Made by a program: the position numbers and the translations under genes. Positions 1 to 8,746 of a stretch of 64,000 nt of DNA are shown piece after piece (the stretch's first letter is position 1; every line of letters starts with the position of its first letter). Source of the stretch: AE-B3B sp964543295 (GTDB taxonomy: Bacteria; Aerophobota; Aerophobia; Aerophobales; AE-B3A); the NCBI GenBank assembly GCA_964543295.1, contig CAZIXA010000002.1, positions 62,001 to 126,000 of the forward strand, read 5' to 3'. The notes under the pieces are model-generated. The model was given only the letters and a program-made list of their open reading frames with translations, did no database searches and was not told where the DNA came from.

Positions 1-1
1 T

Positions 2-424
2 CCTATTGATAGGGAATTAAAGAGGCTTGAGGTAAGCATGGAATTATCCTCAGAAGTTGTCGGCACTAGTAAAGATTGGCCCTCAGATATAACAGTATGG
101 ATAAATGGTGTAGAGATAGGAGGTTGGACCTCCTCCGGTGATTTTGGAGACAAGCGGGGAAAACTTACTCCTGAGTGGTGGAAATTAGCGGGGTCTCAAT
201 ATGGACTGCTCAAGAGATGGAGTGTTACCAAAACTGGGTCCTTTGTAGATGGGGTAAGGATATCCAATGTAACAATATCTAACTTAGGAATTAAAAATCA
301 TACTTCCATAAAGGTTAAAATTGGAATTAAAGAGGGCGCTAAGAACATCGGGGGTATAAACATATTCGGTAGCAACTTCGGAAACTATGACCAGGATATT
401 GTAATGAGACTGGAGTTGGGATAA
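2..424 (+). CDS. C-terminal part of a regulator-like protein (5' end outside window)
   Basis: The reading frame is open from the first bases of the window, so the gene begins upstream; an internal ATG at 38 is not needed as a start. The visible ~140 residues are a beta-rich domain with short motifs such as GDFGDKRGKLTPEWW and FGNYDQDIV. From memory these match the C-terminal, probably ligand-sensing, half of ArsR/HTH-type regulators found beside arabinose-related genes in Firmicutes and thermophiles; I could not check this. No helix-turn-helix is visible because the N-terminus is missing. Its place directly upstream of the sugar importer and two arabinofuranosidases fits a local regulator. 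A ~230-bp leader containing an inverted repeat follows. Confidence 0.5.
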   Translation, partial: PIDRELKRLEVSMELSSEVVGTSKDWPSDITVWINGVEIGGWTSSGDFGDKRGKLTPEWWKLAGSQYGLLKRWSVTKTGSFVDGVRISNVTISNLGIKNHTSIKVKIGIKEGAKNIGGINIFGSNFGNYDQDIVMRLELG

Positions 425-560
425 TTTTGCTGCATCCTAAGTAGTAAATAGACAAGTAAAAGCTCTTTCGTTTGAAAAAGGAAAAGCTAAAATCAAGGCC
501 AGGAGGAGGTGATGAGATTAAGAAAATAAATAGGCTCATTAGCTTGGGAAAGGAAGGCTT

Positions 561-600
561 CCTAAAAGAGAAGTGTTGGAAAATTAATTTCTCTTTTAGG
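561..600. promoter_or_regulatory. 12-bp inverted repeat in the leader of the sugar-binding gene
   Basis: CCTAAAAGAGAA (561-572) and its exact reverse complement (589-600) are separated by 16 bp, 38 bp upstream of the binding-protein Shine-Dalgarno site. No T-run follows, so it is a weak terminator candidate. An operator for the upstream regulator-like gene or an RNA hairpin in the leader are both possible. Confidence 0.4.
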
Positions 601-650
601 AGCTTTCCACGAAAGTTTGAACCATGTCTCTAAATACGAGGAGGAAAAAA

Positions 651-1925
651 ATGAAGAGGTCAAATGTTTTTCCCAAAACAATAACATCTTTAGTAATTGC
701 TTTCTCTTTGATATCTGTAGGTCTCACTTCGGTTCTTTCTGCAAAGGTGACCCATATTAAATTTGCTGAGTGGAATGCCTTAAAGGACCCATATAATTAT
801 GTGAAAGCTTTTGAAAAGGCAAATCCGGATATTAAAGTCGATTTTACCTTAATTCCTGAAGCAGAATATTCTCAGAAAATTAATACTATGGCAATAACTG
901 GTAATGCTCCAGATGTTATGGTATTATGGGAATGTGATATAACTAGATTGGCTAAAGCCGGGCTTGTTATCCCACTGGATGAGCATGTAAAACAAACTAA
1001 AACTTTCAGCATGGATGATTTTATTCCCGCTGTTGGTAATTTAATTAAGTCACAAGGTAAAATATACGGATTTCCTTGGTGTTTTGCTACAGAAATATTG
1101 TATTACAACAAAGATGTGTTTGACAAAGCTGGTTTAGCATATCCGGATGAGAAGTGGACATGGAAGGATTTTGAAAACGCTGCTAAAAAGCTAACTATAG
1201 TAAAAGATGGTAAGGTTGTTCAATGGGGTTGCGATTCTCTTAATTTCCAGGGACTATGGTACTCTCTAATTGGCACAGCAGGCGATGAAATTGTAAATGA
1301 AAAAGGTCAATTCTCTATAGGAAATGGTGCAAAGGAATTTTTACAATGGTGGTATAACTTGACAAATAAAGATAAGGTAGTTCCATCTCCACAGACTGCA
1401 GTAGGTGGGGTGACATCAGATTTATTCATGGCTGGAAAGGCAGCCATGGCATTCAATGGCAGTTGGATGACCTCAGTTTATAAAGATATAAAAGACTTCG
1501 GGTGGGATATTGCTCCAATACCGAAAGAAAAGAGACAGTACTCTACACTTCATACAGGATTCTTTACTATCTATGTTAAGAGTAAGGTTAAAGATGCAGC
1601 ATGGAGATTTATTGAATTCTGTATGAGCGGTGAAGGGCAGGAAGTAATAAATAAGGCTGGAAATAATCCTTCAGCACGTATATCAATACTTAAGAAGGGT
1701 TATTATAAAGTATATGGCCCTAAAGGTCCAACTCGTTGGGATGCAATTGAAAAGACGGCACAATTTGCTCAGTGGGGATATGTATTACTTCCTCCAGGAT
1801 TGAGTTTTGATGTTGTTAAAGACTTCCATGCGGTAATATTAGGACAAATGAGTATAGATGATGCTCTAAAGCGTGCAATGGATAGAGGAAAGGAAATTTT
1901 AGGAGAGAAAGGAGTTGCTGAATAG
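651..1925 (+). CDS. ABC sugar transporter, extracellular solute-binding protein (family 1)
   Basis: Binds an oligosaccharide or sugar outside the membrane and delivers it to the two permeases downstream. The ATG at 651 is preferred over 624 because GAGGAGG (638-644) lies 6 bp upstream and the protein then starts with a clean signal peptide (MKRSNVF, hydrophobic core, SVLSAKV). The mature part has the layout of MalE/UgpB-type proteins: WNALKDPYNYV near the start, NAPDVMVLWECD, FPWCFATEILYYNKDVF, and FMAGKAAMAFNGSW in the middle. About 424 aa is the usual length. It heads the importer operon, and an intercistronic hairpin follows. The neighbouring arabinofuranosidases suggest arabinose-containing oligosaccharides as substrate, which is inference. 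Confidence 0.9.
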   Translation: MKRSNVFPKTITSLVIAFSLISVGLTSVLSAKVTHIKFAEWNALKDPYNYVKAFEKANPDIKVDFTLIPEAEYSQKINTMAITGNAPDVMVLWECDITRLAKAGLVIPLDEHVKQTKTFSMDDFIPAVGNLIKSQGKIYGFPWCFATEILYYNKDVFDKAGLAYPDEKWTWKDFENAAKKLTIVKDGKVVQWGCDSLNFQGLWYSLIGTAGDEIVNEKGQFSIGNGAKEFLQWWYNLTNKDKVVPSPQTAVGGVTSDLFMAGKAAMAFNGSWMTSVYKDIKDFGWDIAPIPKEKRQYSTLHTGFFTIYVKSKVKDAAWRFIEFCMSGEGQEVINKAGNNPSARISILKKGYYKVYGPKGPTRWDAIEKTAQFAQWGYVLLPPGLSFDVVKDFHAVILGQMSIDDALKRAMDRGKEILGEKGVAE

Positions 1926-1982
1926 AGTCAGTCTTATATAAGGGGAAACTGCCACTCCCCCTTTTTAGCGATGGATAGTGTT

Positions 1983-2016
1983 TGTAGCACCTCACTATTT
2001 TCAGTGAGGTGCTACA
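1983..2016 (+). terminator. Intercistronic hairpin (attenuating terminator or 3' stabiliser)
   Basis: A perfect 14-bp stem (TGTAGCACCTCACT, 1983-1996, pairing with 2003-2016) has a 6-nt loop and is followed by ATTTTTAG. It sits between the binding-protein gene and the first permease. This is the usual arrangement for making more binding protein than permease, by partial termination or by protecting the upstream mRNA. Confidence 0.75.
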
Positions 2017-2042
2017 ATTTTTAGAAAATATTTTAAGATTAT

Positions 2043-2945
2043 ATGAAGAGCAGAATAATGAATCACAAAAAAGGGTCAATCGTTCCCTATATATATTTAT
2101 CTCCATGGATAATAGGATTCGTCTTATTTTCCGGAGGACCTATTATTGCTGCTATACTAATAGGTTTTACCAAATGGGAGCTGATAAGTAACCCTACCTG
2201 GGTTGGTCTTTCTAATTTTGTTAGGATGTTTAGAGTAAGTTCTGAATTTTGGGGTATACTTAGGGTTACTCTTATTTTTACTTTATTTTCTGTGATTGTA
2301 ACTGTAGGATGGGCTCTTTTCTTAGCTTTACTTCTAAATCAAAAGACCCGTGGTACAGGTATATTCAGTTTTTTCTATTTTATTCCAGCAGTTGTACCAT
2401 TGGTAGCGTTGACTTTTGTATTCCAGCTAATTTTTAATAAAGAACTTGGAGTTGCAAATTATCTCCTTTATCTAATTGGTATTCATAATGGCCCAAACTG
2501 GCTAATGGATAGTAGGTGGGTCTTGTGGACTATTATATTCATTTGTATCTATATGTATTCAACAGGACAGATGATGTTGATTTTTGACGGAGCTTTAAAG
2601 GATGTGTCTAAGGAACTATATGAAGCTGCGGAAATTGATGGTGCAAATAGTATAGATAAATTTTTTAAAATTACTCTTCCTGCCATTTCGCCAATTCTAT
2701 TTTTTAATTTAGTTATAGCTACAATAGGTTCACTGAACCTGTCATTTACGCTGATATACCCATTAACAGGCGGAGGCCCAGGAAAACTTACTCAGGTGAT
2801 AAGTTTAGACATTTATAACAATGCCTTTAAAAACTTTAGAATGGGATATGCTTGTGCTGAGGCTATTGTACTATTTATTATTGTTGCAATAATATCATTG
2901 GTACAATTTAGACTTTCCCGAAAATGGGTATATTATGAAGTGTAG
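2043..2945 (+). CDS. ABC sugar transporter permease (MalF/UgpA type)
   Basis: First transmembrane subunit of the importer. The ~300-aa protein has six predicted membrane segments, beginning with a segment around SPWIIGFVLFSGGPIIAA. The cytoplasmic EAA loop that contacts the ATPase is clear (ELYEAAEIDGANSIDKFF, then ITLPAISP). The start is uncertain: ATG 2043 and ATG 2058 (MNHKKGS) are both possible and neither has a strong ribosome site. It follows the intercistronic hairpin and precedes the second permease by about 57 bp. No ATP-binding subunit is encoded here, so the complex probably uses a shared MsmK/UgpC-like ATPase from elsewhere. Confidence 0.9.
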   Translation: MKSRIMNHKKGSIVPYIYLSPWIIGFVLFSGGPIIAAILIGFTKWELISNPTWVGLSNFVRMFRVSSEFWGILRVTLIFTLFSVIVTVGWALFLALLLNQKTRGTGIFSFFYFIPAVVPLVALTFVFQLIFNKELGVANYLLYLIGIHNGPNWLMDSRWVLWTIIFICIYMYSTGQMMLIFDGALKDVSKELYEAAEIDGANSIDKFFKITLPAISPILFFNLVIATIGSLNLSFTLIYPLTGGGPGKLTQVISLDIYNNAFKNFRMGYACAEAIVLFIIVAIISLVQFRLSRKWVYYEV

Positions 2946-3002
2946 TTATTACTTAAGTACAAATTGGCTATTTTTTAGAAAGAGGAAATGTGGAGAATGG
3001 AA

Positions 3003-3830
3003 ATGAGTAACAAAACAATAAAATTTTTACGATATTTTATAGCGGCATTAGTAGCTATTATTATGTTCTTTCCTATTCTCTGGATTATCTCGTCATCTTT
3101 TAAACCTCTTATAGAGTTTAGTTCCTATCCTCCCTTTCTTATTCCTCGCCACTTTTATCCTGAGAATTTTATTGAATTATTGTCCCAAAGTAAAGTATTA
3201 ACATATTTAAAAAACACCGTAATTTTGATTGTGGGAAGCACTGTAGGAACTTTAATATCTAGCTCTATAGTTGCTTATCCTCTTGCACGAATGAACTTTA
3301 GAGGTAGAAATCTAATTTTTGGAATGATTTTGGCAACTATGATGGTACCGAGTGCAGTTACAATTGTTCCTCAATATATTCTCTTTAACCGATTGGGATG
3401 GCTTGATACATTTTTACCAATAATTGTGCCTGCTTTTTTTGCTTATCCCTTTAATGTATTTCTTTTTAGACAATATTATAGAACAATTCCTAAGGATTTA
3501 GATGAAGCCGCTAAACTTGATGGATGCAACAGTTGGCAAATATTTTTAAAGATAATTGTTCCTCTATCTAAACCAATCTTTATAGCGATTGGAGTGCTAT
3601 CTTCTATATATTGGTGGAATGAATTTTTTATCCCTCTAATTTTTATAAATTCAGAGGACTTAAAACCATTGAGCGTAGGTCTATATAGTGTTTCCAGAAC
3701 TTTCTTTATAACAAGGTGGAATCTTCTGATGGCAATGTCTACAGTAATGATAATCCCACCGATAATTTTATATTTATTTTCCCGTAGATATATAGCTGAA
3801 GGAATAAAAACTTCAGGGATAAAGCAATAG
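3003..3830 (+). CDS. ABC sugar transporter permease (MalG/UgpE type)
   Basis: Second transmembrane subunit. The EAA loop reads DLDEAAKLDGCNSWQIF followed by KIIVPLSKP, and six membrane segments are apparent. Start at ATG 3003 (MSNKTIKF) is preferred because GGAG at 2992-2995 lies 7 bp upstream; the ATG at 2988 has AGAGG only about 3 bp before it. Length of ~275 aa is typical. It closes the importer operon; a 255-bp gap without a gene precedes the GH127 gene. Confidence 0.9.
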   Translation: MSNKTIKFLRYFIAALVAIIMFFPILWIISSSFKPLIEFSSYPPFLIPRHFYPENFIELLSQSKVLTYLKNTVILIVGSTVGTLISSSIVAYPLARMNFRGRNLIFGMILATMMVPSAVTIVPQYILFNRLGWLDTFLPIIVPAFFAYPFNVFLFRQYYRTIPKDLDEAAKLDGCNSWQIFLKIIVPLSKPIFIAIGVLSSIYWWNEFFIPLIFINSEDLKPLSVGLYSVSRTFFITRWNLLMAMSTVMIIPPIILYLFSRRYIAEGIKTSGIKQ

Positions 3831-4085
3831 TTAACCTAAAAAGGCATAAAAATAGGCTATGAAGGATCTTTAAGAAAGGTCGTAGATCCAATATATTAGG
3901 TATTTATTCCATTAGGGTGAGCATGAATGTCAGTCCTTAAAAATGAGGGAGTTATTGATAGTGGTCATTATTCCAGATTCCAGTTATTCTCGCTTTCTTC
4001 TTTGCCCAAAGGTATTTTGTAGAGCGAATAACCGTAACCGGGGTGGAAGGTTAAGGTTTTCACAATCAAAGTTGGAGGAGTTATC

Positions 4086-6050
4086 ATGCCAATTAGATGT
4101 TTAGAATTCCAAAGAATTTCCTGGAAGGATAGGGGAGTTGTATCCACAACGAACAGTTCTTTTTGTAAATTGAAACCTATTCCCATCAGAGCTGTACAGA
4201 TGAGGGCAGGATTTTGGAAATCTCGAATGGACACGCTTGCGACAGTTATTCTAAAAAAGCAGATGCAAGAGATTCGAAAAAGTGGTGTCCTTGATAACTT
4301 TATGCGTGTTTACGGCAAATCAGATGCAGAGTTTAGGGGGTTTTACTTTGTGGACTCAGATATCTACAAATGGATAGAGGCTGCCTCCTGGGCCCTTCAG
4401 ACCCAAGATCTGCCCGAAATTGAAAAAATGATCAACGAGGCCATTGATATTATCGAGCCGGCTCAAGGTGACGATGGCTATCTTAATACTTACTTTCAAA
4501 AGGAAAGAGCTGGGAAACGTTGGACAGATTTGGAGCATATGCATGAGCTATACTGTGCCGGTCACCTGTTTCAAGCAGCCATTGCTCATCACCGTTCTAC
4601 CGGCAGTGATCGACTGCTCAATATCGCTTGCAAATATGCGGATTACATTTGTGAGGTATTTGGACCTGGGAAAAAGGAAACCCACCCGGGCCATCCAGAG
4701 ATTGAGATGGGATTGATTGAACTATATCGGGAAACAGGACTAAAACGCTATCTTAATATGGCAGGTTTTTTCATCGACCACATTGGGGGCAAGGATATGC
4801 GGGAACTCCTGGGACACGCTGTACGAGCGTTATATTTCTGTTGTGGAATGACTGACTACTATGTAGAGACGGGAGACCGAGCCTATCCGAAGGCATTGGA
4901 GAGTTTATGGAAGAGTATGACAGAGACCAAGATGTACGTGACTGGAGCTGTGGGTGGTCGGGTCCACACCGAGTCCTTTGGTCGAGAATTTGAACTGCCA
5001 AACGAAAACTGTTATGCAGAAACCTGTGCAGCCATTGCCTCAGCGTTCTGGAACTGGCGGATGCTTACCATTAATGGAGAGGCTCGTTTTGCGGATCTCG
5101 TGGAATTAACATTGTATAACAGCATTTTCTCAGGTATCTCACTTGATGGGGAAAAATACTTTTACGTCAATCCTCATGCCAGTAGCGGTAGGTCTACGGG
5201 AGATCCATGGTACTCCTTTGATAGATCTAGTGCATCTACCCGCCAAACTTGGTTCAAATGTGCATGCTGTCCGCCGAACCTTGCACGAATATTTGCCAGT
5301 CTGTCTGGATATTTCTATTCAACCAGTAATGAGGGTATCTGGATTCACCTCTATGACAACAATACCGTCAACTGGCGTCTACCAGACGGAACGAAGTTTG
5401 TTCTTTCTCAAAGGACTAACTATCCCTGGGATGGCAAGATTGAAATTGAGATATTCCCGGAGAAAGAAAAAGAATTCAGCCTTTTCCTTCGTATCCCGGG
5501 GTGGTGTCGAAAAGCTTCTATCATGGTGAATGATGAGTTGATATCCGGTGCCATCCAAGCTGGCAGCTATTATGAGATTAAGAGAACCTGGAGGAAGAAA
5601 AGCAAGGTCGTCCTGGATATGGCGATGCCCCCAGTTTTGATGATCTCTAATCCTATGGTGGCTGAGAATCGTTGCAGTGTTGCGCTGAAGCGCGGTCCGA
5701 TTATCTATTGTTTTGAAGGAGTAGATAACCCAGGCATATTTGTCCGACAAGCTAGATTAAAGGTAGATTCTGAAAACCCTGGGAAGAACCTTAAAACCGA
5801 ATTTCGTCCTGATCTACTCGGGGGTGTTATGGTAATAAGAGGGGAAGGAATGATTCCTGTGGAGAATTGGGGTCCTCTATACAGACCTTTCGAGACAAAT
5901 CCCGTCAAAACTAAACCAGTGGTTCTAAAAACAATCCCTTACTATGCTTGGGATAACCGCGGTGTCTCCGAGATGAGTATATGGATACAAATGGACAAAA
6001 CTAAACTTTTATCAGAAAATGTAAAAACTAGTATAGCGTTTTCTAAATAA
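4086..6050 (+). CDS. GH127-family beta-L-arabinofuranosidase
   Basis: Predicted to release L-arabinofuranose from beta-linked arabinooligosaccharides. The ~650-aa protein has the full (alpha/alpha)6-barrel family layout (formerly DUF1680). The zinc-thiolate active site of the characterised HypBA1 enzyme maps well: E296 and E312 are 16 residues apart as in Glu322/Glu338, C314 follows E312 by two as in Cys340, and C394-C395 in KCACCPPN match Cys417/Cys418, the first being the nucleophile. Residue equivalence is by spacing, from memory of the family. ATG 4086 has GGAGG at 4074-4078. No signal peptide is visible, so it acts in the cytoplasm on imported sugar. It pairs with the GH51 enzyme downstream. 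Confidence 0.9.
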   Translation: MPIRCLEFQRISWKDRGVVSTTNSSFCKLKPIPIRAVQMRAGFWKSRMDTLATVILKKQMQEIRKSGVLDNFMRVYGKSDAEFRGFYFVDSDIYKWIEAASWALQTQDLPEIEKMINEAIDIIEPAQGDDGYLNTYFQKERAGKRWTDLEHMHELYCAGHLFQAAIAHHRSTGSDRLLNIACKYADYICEVFGPGKKETHPGHPEIEMGLIELYRETGLKRYLNMAGFFIDHIGGKDMRELLGHAVRALYFCCGMTDYYVETGDRAYPKALESLWKSMTETKMYVTGAVGGRVHTESFGREFELPNENCYAETCAAIASAFWNWRMLTINGEARFADLVELTLYNSIFSGISLDGEKYFYVNPHASSGRSTGDPWYSFDRSSASTRQTWFKCACCPPNLARIFASLSGYFYSTSNEGIWIHLYDNNTVNWRLPDGTKFVLSQRTNYPWDGKIEIEIFPEKEKEFSLFLRIPGWCRKASIMVNDELISGAIQAGSYYEIKRTWRKKSKVVLDMAMPPVLMISNPMVAENRCSVALKRGPIIYCFEGVDNPGIFVRQARLKVDSENPGKNLKTEFRPDLLGGVMVIRGEGMIPVENWGPLYRPFETNPVKTKPVVLKTIPYYAWDNRGVSEMSIWIQMDKTKLLSENVKTSIAFSK

Positions 6051-6063
6051 CGTTACAACAATT

Positions 6064-6145
6064 TGTCATTGTGAGTGATAGCGAAACAATCTTAAAATCT
6101 TACCAACTGAGGGATTGCTTTGTCGCTTTGCTCCCTGGAATGACA
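6064..6145. repeat. Imperfect palindromic intergenic repeat (GTCATT...AATGAC type)
   Basis: TGTCATTGTGAG at the left and GGAATGACA at the right face each other, and the inner parts GCGAAACAATC and GATTGCTTTGTCGC are also complementary, giving an ~80-nt imperfect hairpin. This resembles widely dispersed intergenic repeats that begin GTCATTGCGAG in many bacterial genomes. Only one copy was found in this window. Confidence 0.55.
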
Positions 6146-6208
6146 GGATAAAATGTAAAGTTAATTGGGAAACGAACTACTAGATTAAAAAATCGATATC
6201 TTCAAGGC

Positions 6209-6384
6209 ATAGGAATTTCAATAATTTCTCTGAATCGTTATGAAGTAAACCTCGGCAGACGAGATATCAGAAAAAAGAGGGGAGCAGGCTCGACTTGCTC
6301 GAGCGAAGCGAGAGTCGGCTTCGCCGATCGAGCCATCGAGGGGGGAATTCTGAAGGAATCGGCGAAGCCCTATTTCCCCCCTCG
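6209..6384. repeat. Dispersed palindromic element, copy 1 of 3
   Basis: A ~175-bp unit that recurs at 43208-43383 and 48801-48960 in the same orientation. It contains nested inverted repeats: GGCTCGA/TCGAGCC, CGAGGGGGGAA/TTCCCCCCTCG, and GGCTTCGCCGA/TCGGCGAAGCC. It has no coding potential I would defend. This copy lies upstream of the GH51 gene. It could be a non-autonomous mobile element or a structured RNA. Confidence 0.8.
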
Positions 6385-6476
6385 AGTATCTTGTTCCAAA
6401 AGTAGAGACACGACTTATGGAGGGGAATATAGGTTAAGATTTGAAAAAGTACTGATAAAATGAGGGGTTTGTAATA

Positions 6477-7949
6477 ATGAATAATTACAGAATCAAAATT
6501 GATACAGAAAGACAAATTGGCAAAATAGATCTTAATATCTACGGTCACTTCATAGAACATCTAGGAAGATGTATTTATGGGGGTATTTATGAGGAGGACT
6601 CTTCTCTTTCTGATGAGAGAGGTTTCAGAAAAGATATATTGGAGGCAGCGAAAGCTATAAAATGTCCTCTTCTGAGATGGCCGGGAGGTAACTTTGCCTC
6701 CAATTATCACTGGGAAGATGGGATTGGTCCTAAGGAGAAAAGGCCGGTGCGGTTTGATCTTGCCTGGAGTAAAGAGGAGACAAATAGATTTGGTACAGAC
6801 GAGTTTATTGACTATTGTCGAGCAATAGGAGCTGAGCCTTACATTTGTGTTAACATAGGAACTGGCACTTTAGACGAAGCCATACACTGGCTGGAATACT
6901 GCAATGGCAGTGGGAATACTTATTATGCGAAATTAAGAGAAAAAAATGGCCATCTAGAACCTTACCGGGTTAAATACTGGGGGATAGGGAACGAGAACTA
7001 TGGGGAATGGCAAGTAGGATACAGATCAGCAAAGGAGTATGCGAAGGTTTTACGAGAATATGCCAAGTTTATGAAAGTGGTTGATCCCAACATAAAAGTC
7101 GTGGCTGTGGGGGCTGATAATCCTGATTGGGATCTTGAAGTAACCAAAACCGCCGGAAAATATATAGACTATATTTCCAATCACCAGTATGTGGGCTCCG
7201 GCGACTATTATGAAACAGTAGCTTCCATTTACTGGATTGAGAAGAGGCTAAAAATTCTAAAGAGTACGATAGAAATAGCTCAACCTTTAGCAAAAGAGGA
7301 AGAAAGAGTAAAAATCGCTTTTGATGAGTGGAATATTTGGTACAGAAGTACGCCAGAAAATGGCAATGAAGAAAATTATGCTCTGAAGGATGGACTATTC
7401 GCCGCTGGAGTGTTTATTATCTTGCATAAGCTATGTCGGAGCGTGACCCTGGCCAACCTGGCTCAACTGGTAAATGTACTGGGAGCTATCCACACGGAAA
7501 GGCATGGTCTTTACCTTACTTCAATTTATAGAGCTTTTGAGCTTTTTGTTAACCACACGGGAGAAATAGCACTAGATACTTTAGTTAATTCAGAAACTTA
7601 CGATATTGTAGGGAAGGCGCATTTCGGTCGCAGAGGGTTCAAGCTAACCAATGTTCCCTATTTGGATGCCTCTGTAACCCTAAGCAGACACAAAGATAAG
7701 TTATATATTGTCACAGTTAATTATCATCGGGAGAAAGACATAGAGTGCCCTATATCCTTGGAAGGTTTTTCCTTTAAGGAAGAAGCAAAAGTCTATGAGC
7801 TTAACGGTCCCGATGTGATGGCGGTAAATGATTTTGATAACCCACAGAGAATCAGGATAAAAGATAAGACAATCAAAAAAGTCAGTCCTAGATTTAGTTA
7901 TGTTTTTCCTGCCCATTCAGCCACGGTAATAGAATTCAAAGTGGGTTGA
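6477..7949 (+). CDS. abfA: GH51 alpha-L-arabinofuranosidase
   Basis: Hydrolyses terminal alpha-L-arabinofuranosyl residues, completing the arabinan/arabinoxylan pathway with the GH127 enzyme upstream. The 490-aa length matches cytoplasmic GH51 enzymes. The N-terminal strand YGHFIEHLGRCIYGGIY, the acid/base glutamate E173 in GIGNENYG and the nucleophile E284 in FDEWNIW are all present, with the spacing expected for retaining clan GH-A enzymes. A C-terminal beta-sandwich follows (~residues 390-490). ATG 6477 has GAGGGG about 10 bp upstream. No signal peptide, so cytoplasmic. The 426-bp gap upstream holds two palindromic repeats and no gene. Confidence 0.93.
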   Translation: MNNYRIKIDTERQIGKIDLNIYGHFIEHLGRCIYGGIYEEDSSLSDERGFRKDILEAAKAIKCPLLRWPGGNFASNYHWEDGIGPKEKRPVRFDLAWSKEETNRFGTDEFIDYCRAIGAEPYICVNIGTGTLDEAIHWLEYCNGSGNTYYAKLREKNGHLEPYRVKYWGIGNENYGEWQVGYRSAKEYAKVLREYAKFMKVVDPNIKVVAVGADNPDWDLEVTKTAGKYIDYISNHQYVGSGDYYETVASIYWIEKRLKILKSTIEIAQPLAKEEERVKIAFDEWNIWYRSTPENGNEENYALKDGLFAAGVFIILHKLCRSVTLANLAQLVNVLGAIHTERHGLYLTSIYRAFELFVNHTGEIALDTLVNSETYDIVGKAHFGRRGFKLTNVPYLDASVTLSRHKDKLYIVTVNYHREKDIECPISLEGFSFKEEAKVYELNGPDVMAVNDFDNPQRIRIKDKTIKKVSPRFSYVFPAHSATVIEFKVG

Positions 7950-7961
7950 CACTCCCCACAG

Positions 7962-7985
7962 AAAAAGGGGACGTGATTATTTTTT
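7962..7985. repeat. Solo RAYT-type terminal sequence
   Basis: AAAAAGGGGACGTGATTATT plus T-run matches the left end of the transposase element at 12142 and both ends of the small element at 18063-18176. Here it stands alone just after the GH51 gene, so it is probably a remnant or half-element. Confidence 0.6.
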
Positions 7986-8152
7986 ACCAGGGAAAAAATG
8001 GCTAAAATTCGTCTTTTGCTCTTAACCTTTTGGAGGGAACTTTCTGGCAGATTTTACTTCTTATGAGTCTATTTTAAATAAAAACAGTGGAGTGTCAAAT
8101 AAAAAAAGTTGTTCGATGTTTAAATCCTGGATTTAAGTATTCTTGACATTTT

Positions 8153-8497
8153 CTATTCCAAACCCAGAATCACTTTTAATGTCACTCCCACCTTCAGGAG
8201 ATTTTCTTCGCCAATATTTCCAAGCTTTCTTACCAACCTTTTTCTATCGATTACTCTTATCTGCTCACATAGGAGTACAGAATCTTTTGTCAATCCTCCA
8301 ATGCCAGCAGCGATTTTAACGTGAGAAGGCAAAATAGGTTCTCTTATCTTAGTGATGAAAGTGATTATAATTGTACGAGGACTTTTCTCATTCGCTCTTT
8401 CTATCTGAATAATCAGAGCCGGCCTTATACCTCACTGATCTGTGCCTACAACTGGACTTAAGTCCAGTAGAAACACATCTCCCCTTTTTATTTCCAC
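8153..8497 (-). pseudogene. mazF: MazF/PemK-family toxin with premature stop
   Basis: Reading the minus strand from GTG 8497, which overlaps the antitoxin stop, gives a 114-codon MazF-like protein: MEIKRGDVFLLDLSPVVGTD at the start, then GIRPALIIQ, IREPILPSHVKI, LTKDSVLLCEQIRVID and a C-terminal helix, the normal family order and length. Codon 22 is TGA (minus-strand complement of 8432-8434), inside the conserved Q-x-G-x-RPA loop where G or S is expected. The toxin is therefore likely inactive, while the antitoxin upstream is intact. A sequencing error or rare readthrough cannot be excluded. TGA is a normal stop elsewhere here, so recoding is unlikely. Confidence 0.75.
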
Positions 8498-8691
8498 TTT
8501 ATCTTCCCTTTAGCCAGCATTTCCTCATAAACTACAAGCTCAGAGGGATAATCACTCGTATCTGATTCTATTAGACTGCTTGTTTCCTTTTCTATCTGCT
8601 CCTCTTTTGCTAGCCGATGGTAAGCTTCCCTTATCTGCTGGGGAGTCAAATATACAGTTACCGGAATCATTTTTTTCTTTTGTTCAAGCAT
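8488..8691 (-). CDS. MazE-like antitoxin of the broken mazEF module
   Basis: A 67-aa acidic, helix-rich small protein (MLEQKKKMIPVTVYLTPQQI at the start). It resembles short ribbon-helix-helix-type antitoxins in having a beta-like VTVYLTPQQ segment followed by helices and an acidic tail. Its assignment rests mainly on position: it lies directly upstream of, and overlaps by 10 bp, the MazF-like reading frame. An AGGAGGTAA-type ribosome site lies just upstream of ATG 8691. With the toxin nonsense-mutated, it is either an orphan antitoxin or the module is decaying. Confidence 0.65.
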   Translation of the reverse strand: MLEQKKKMIPVTVYLTPQQIREAYHRLAKEEQIEKETSSLIESDTSDYPSELVVYEEMLAKGKIKWK

Positions 8692-8746
8692 AACTTATTA
8701 CCTCCTAATTTTTAATGAGACTATCGGTATCTACAACATAAGTAGA

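Noticed and set aside
3862..3891. GGATCT...AGATCC inverted repeat downstream of the second permease
   Set aside because: Only 6 bp per arm with a long spacer and no T-run; expected by chance.
8451..8468. Perfect 18-bp palindrome ACTGGACTTAAGTCCAGT
   Set aside because: It lies in the codons for LLDLSPV of the mazF-like frame, a conserved protein motif, so coding constraint explains it. No operator is inferred.
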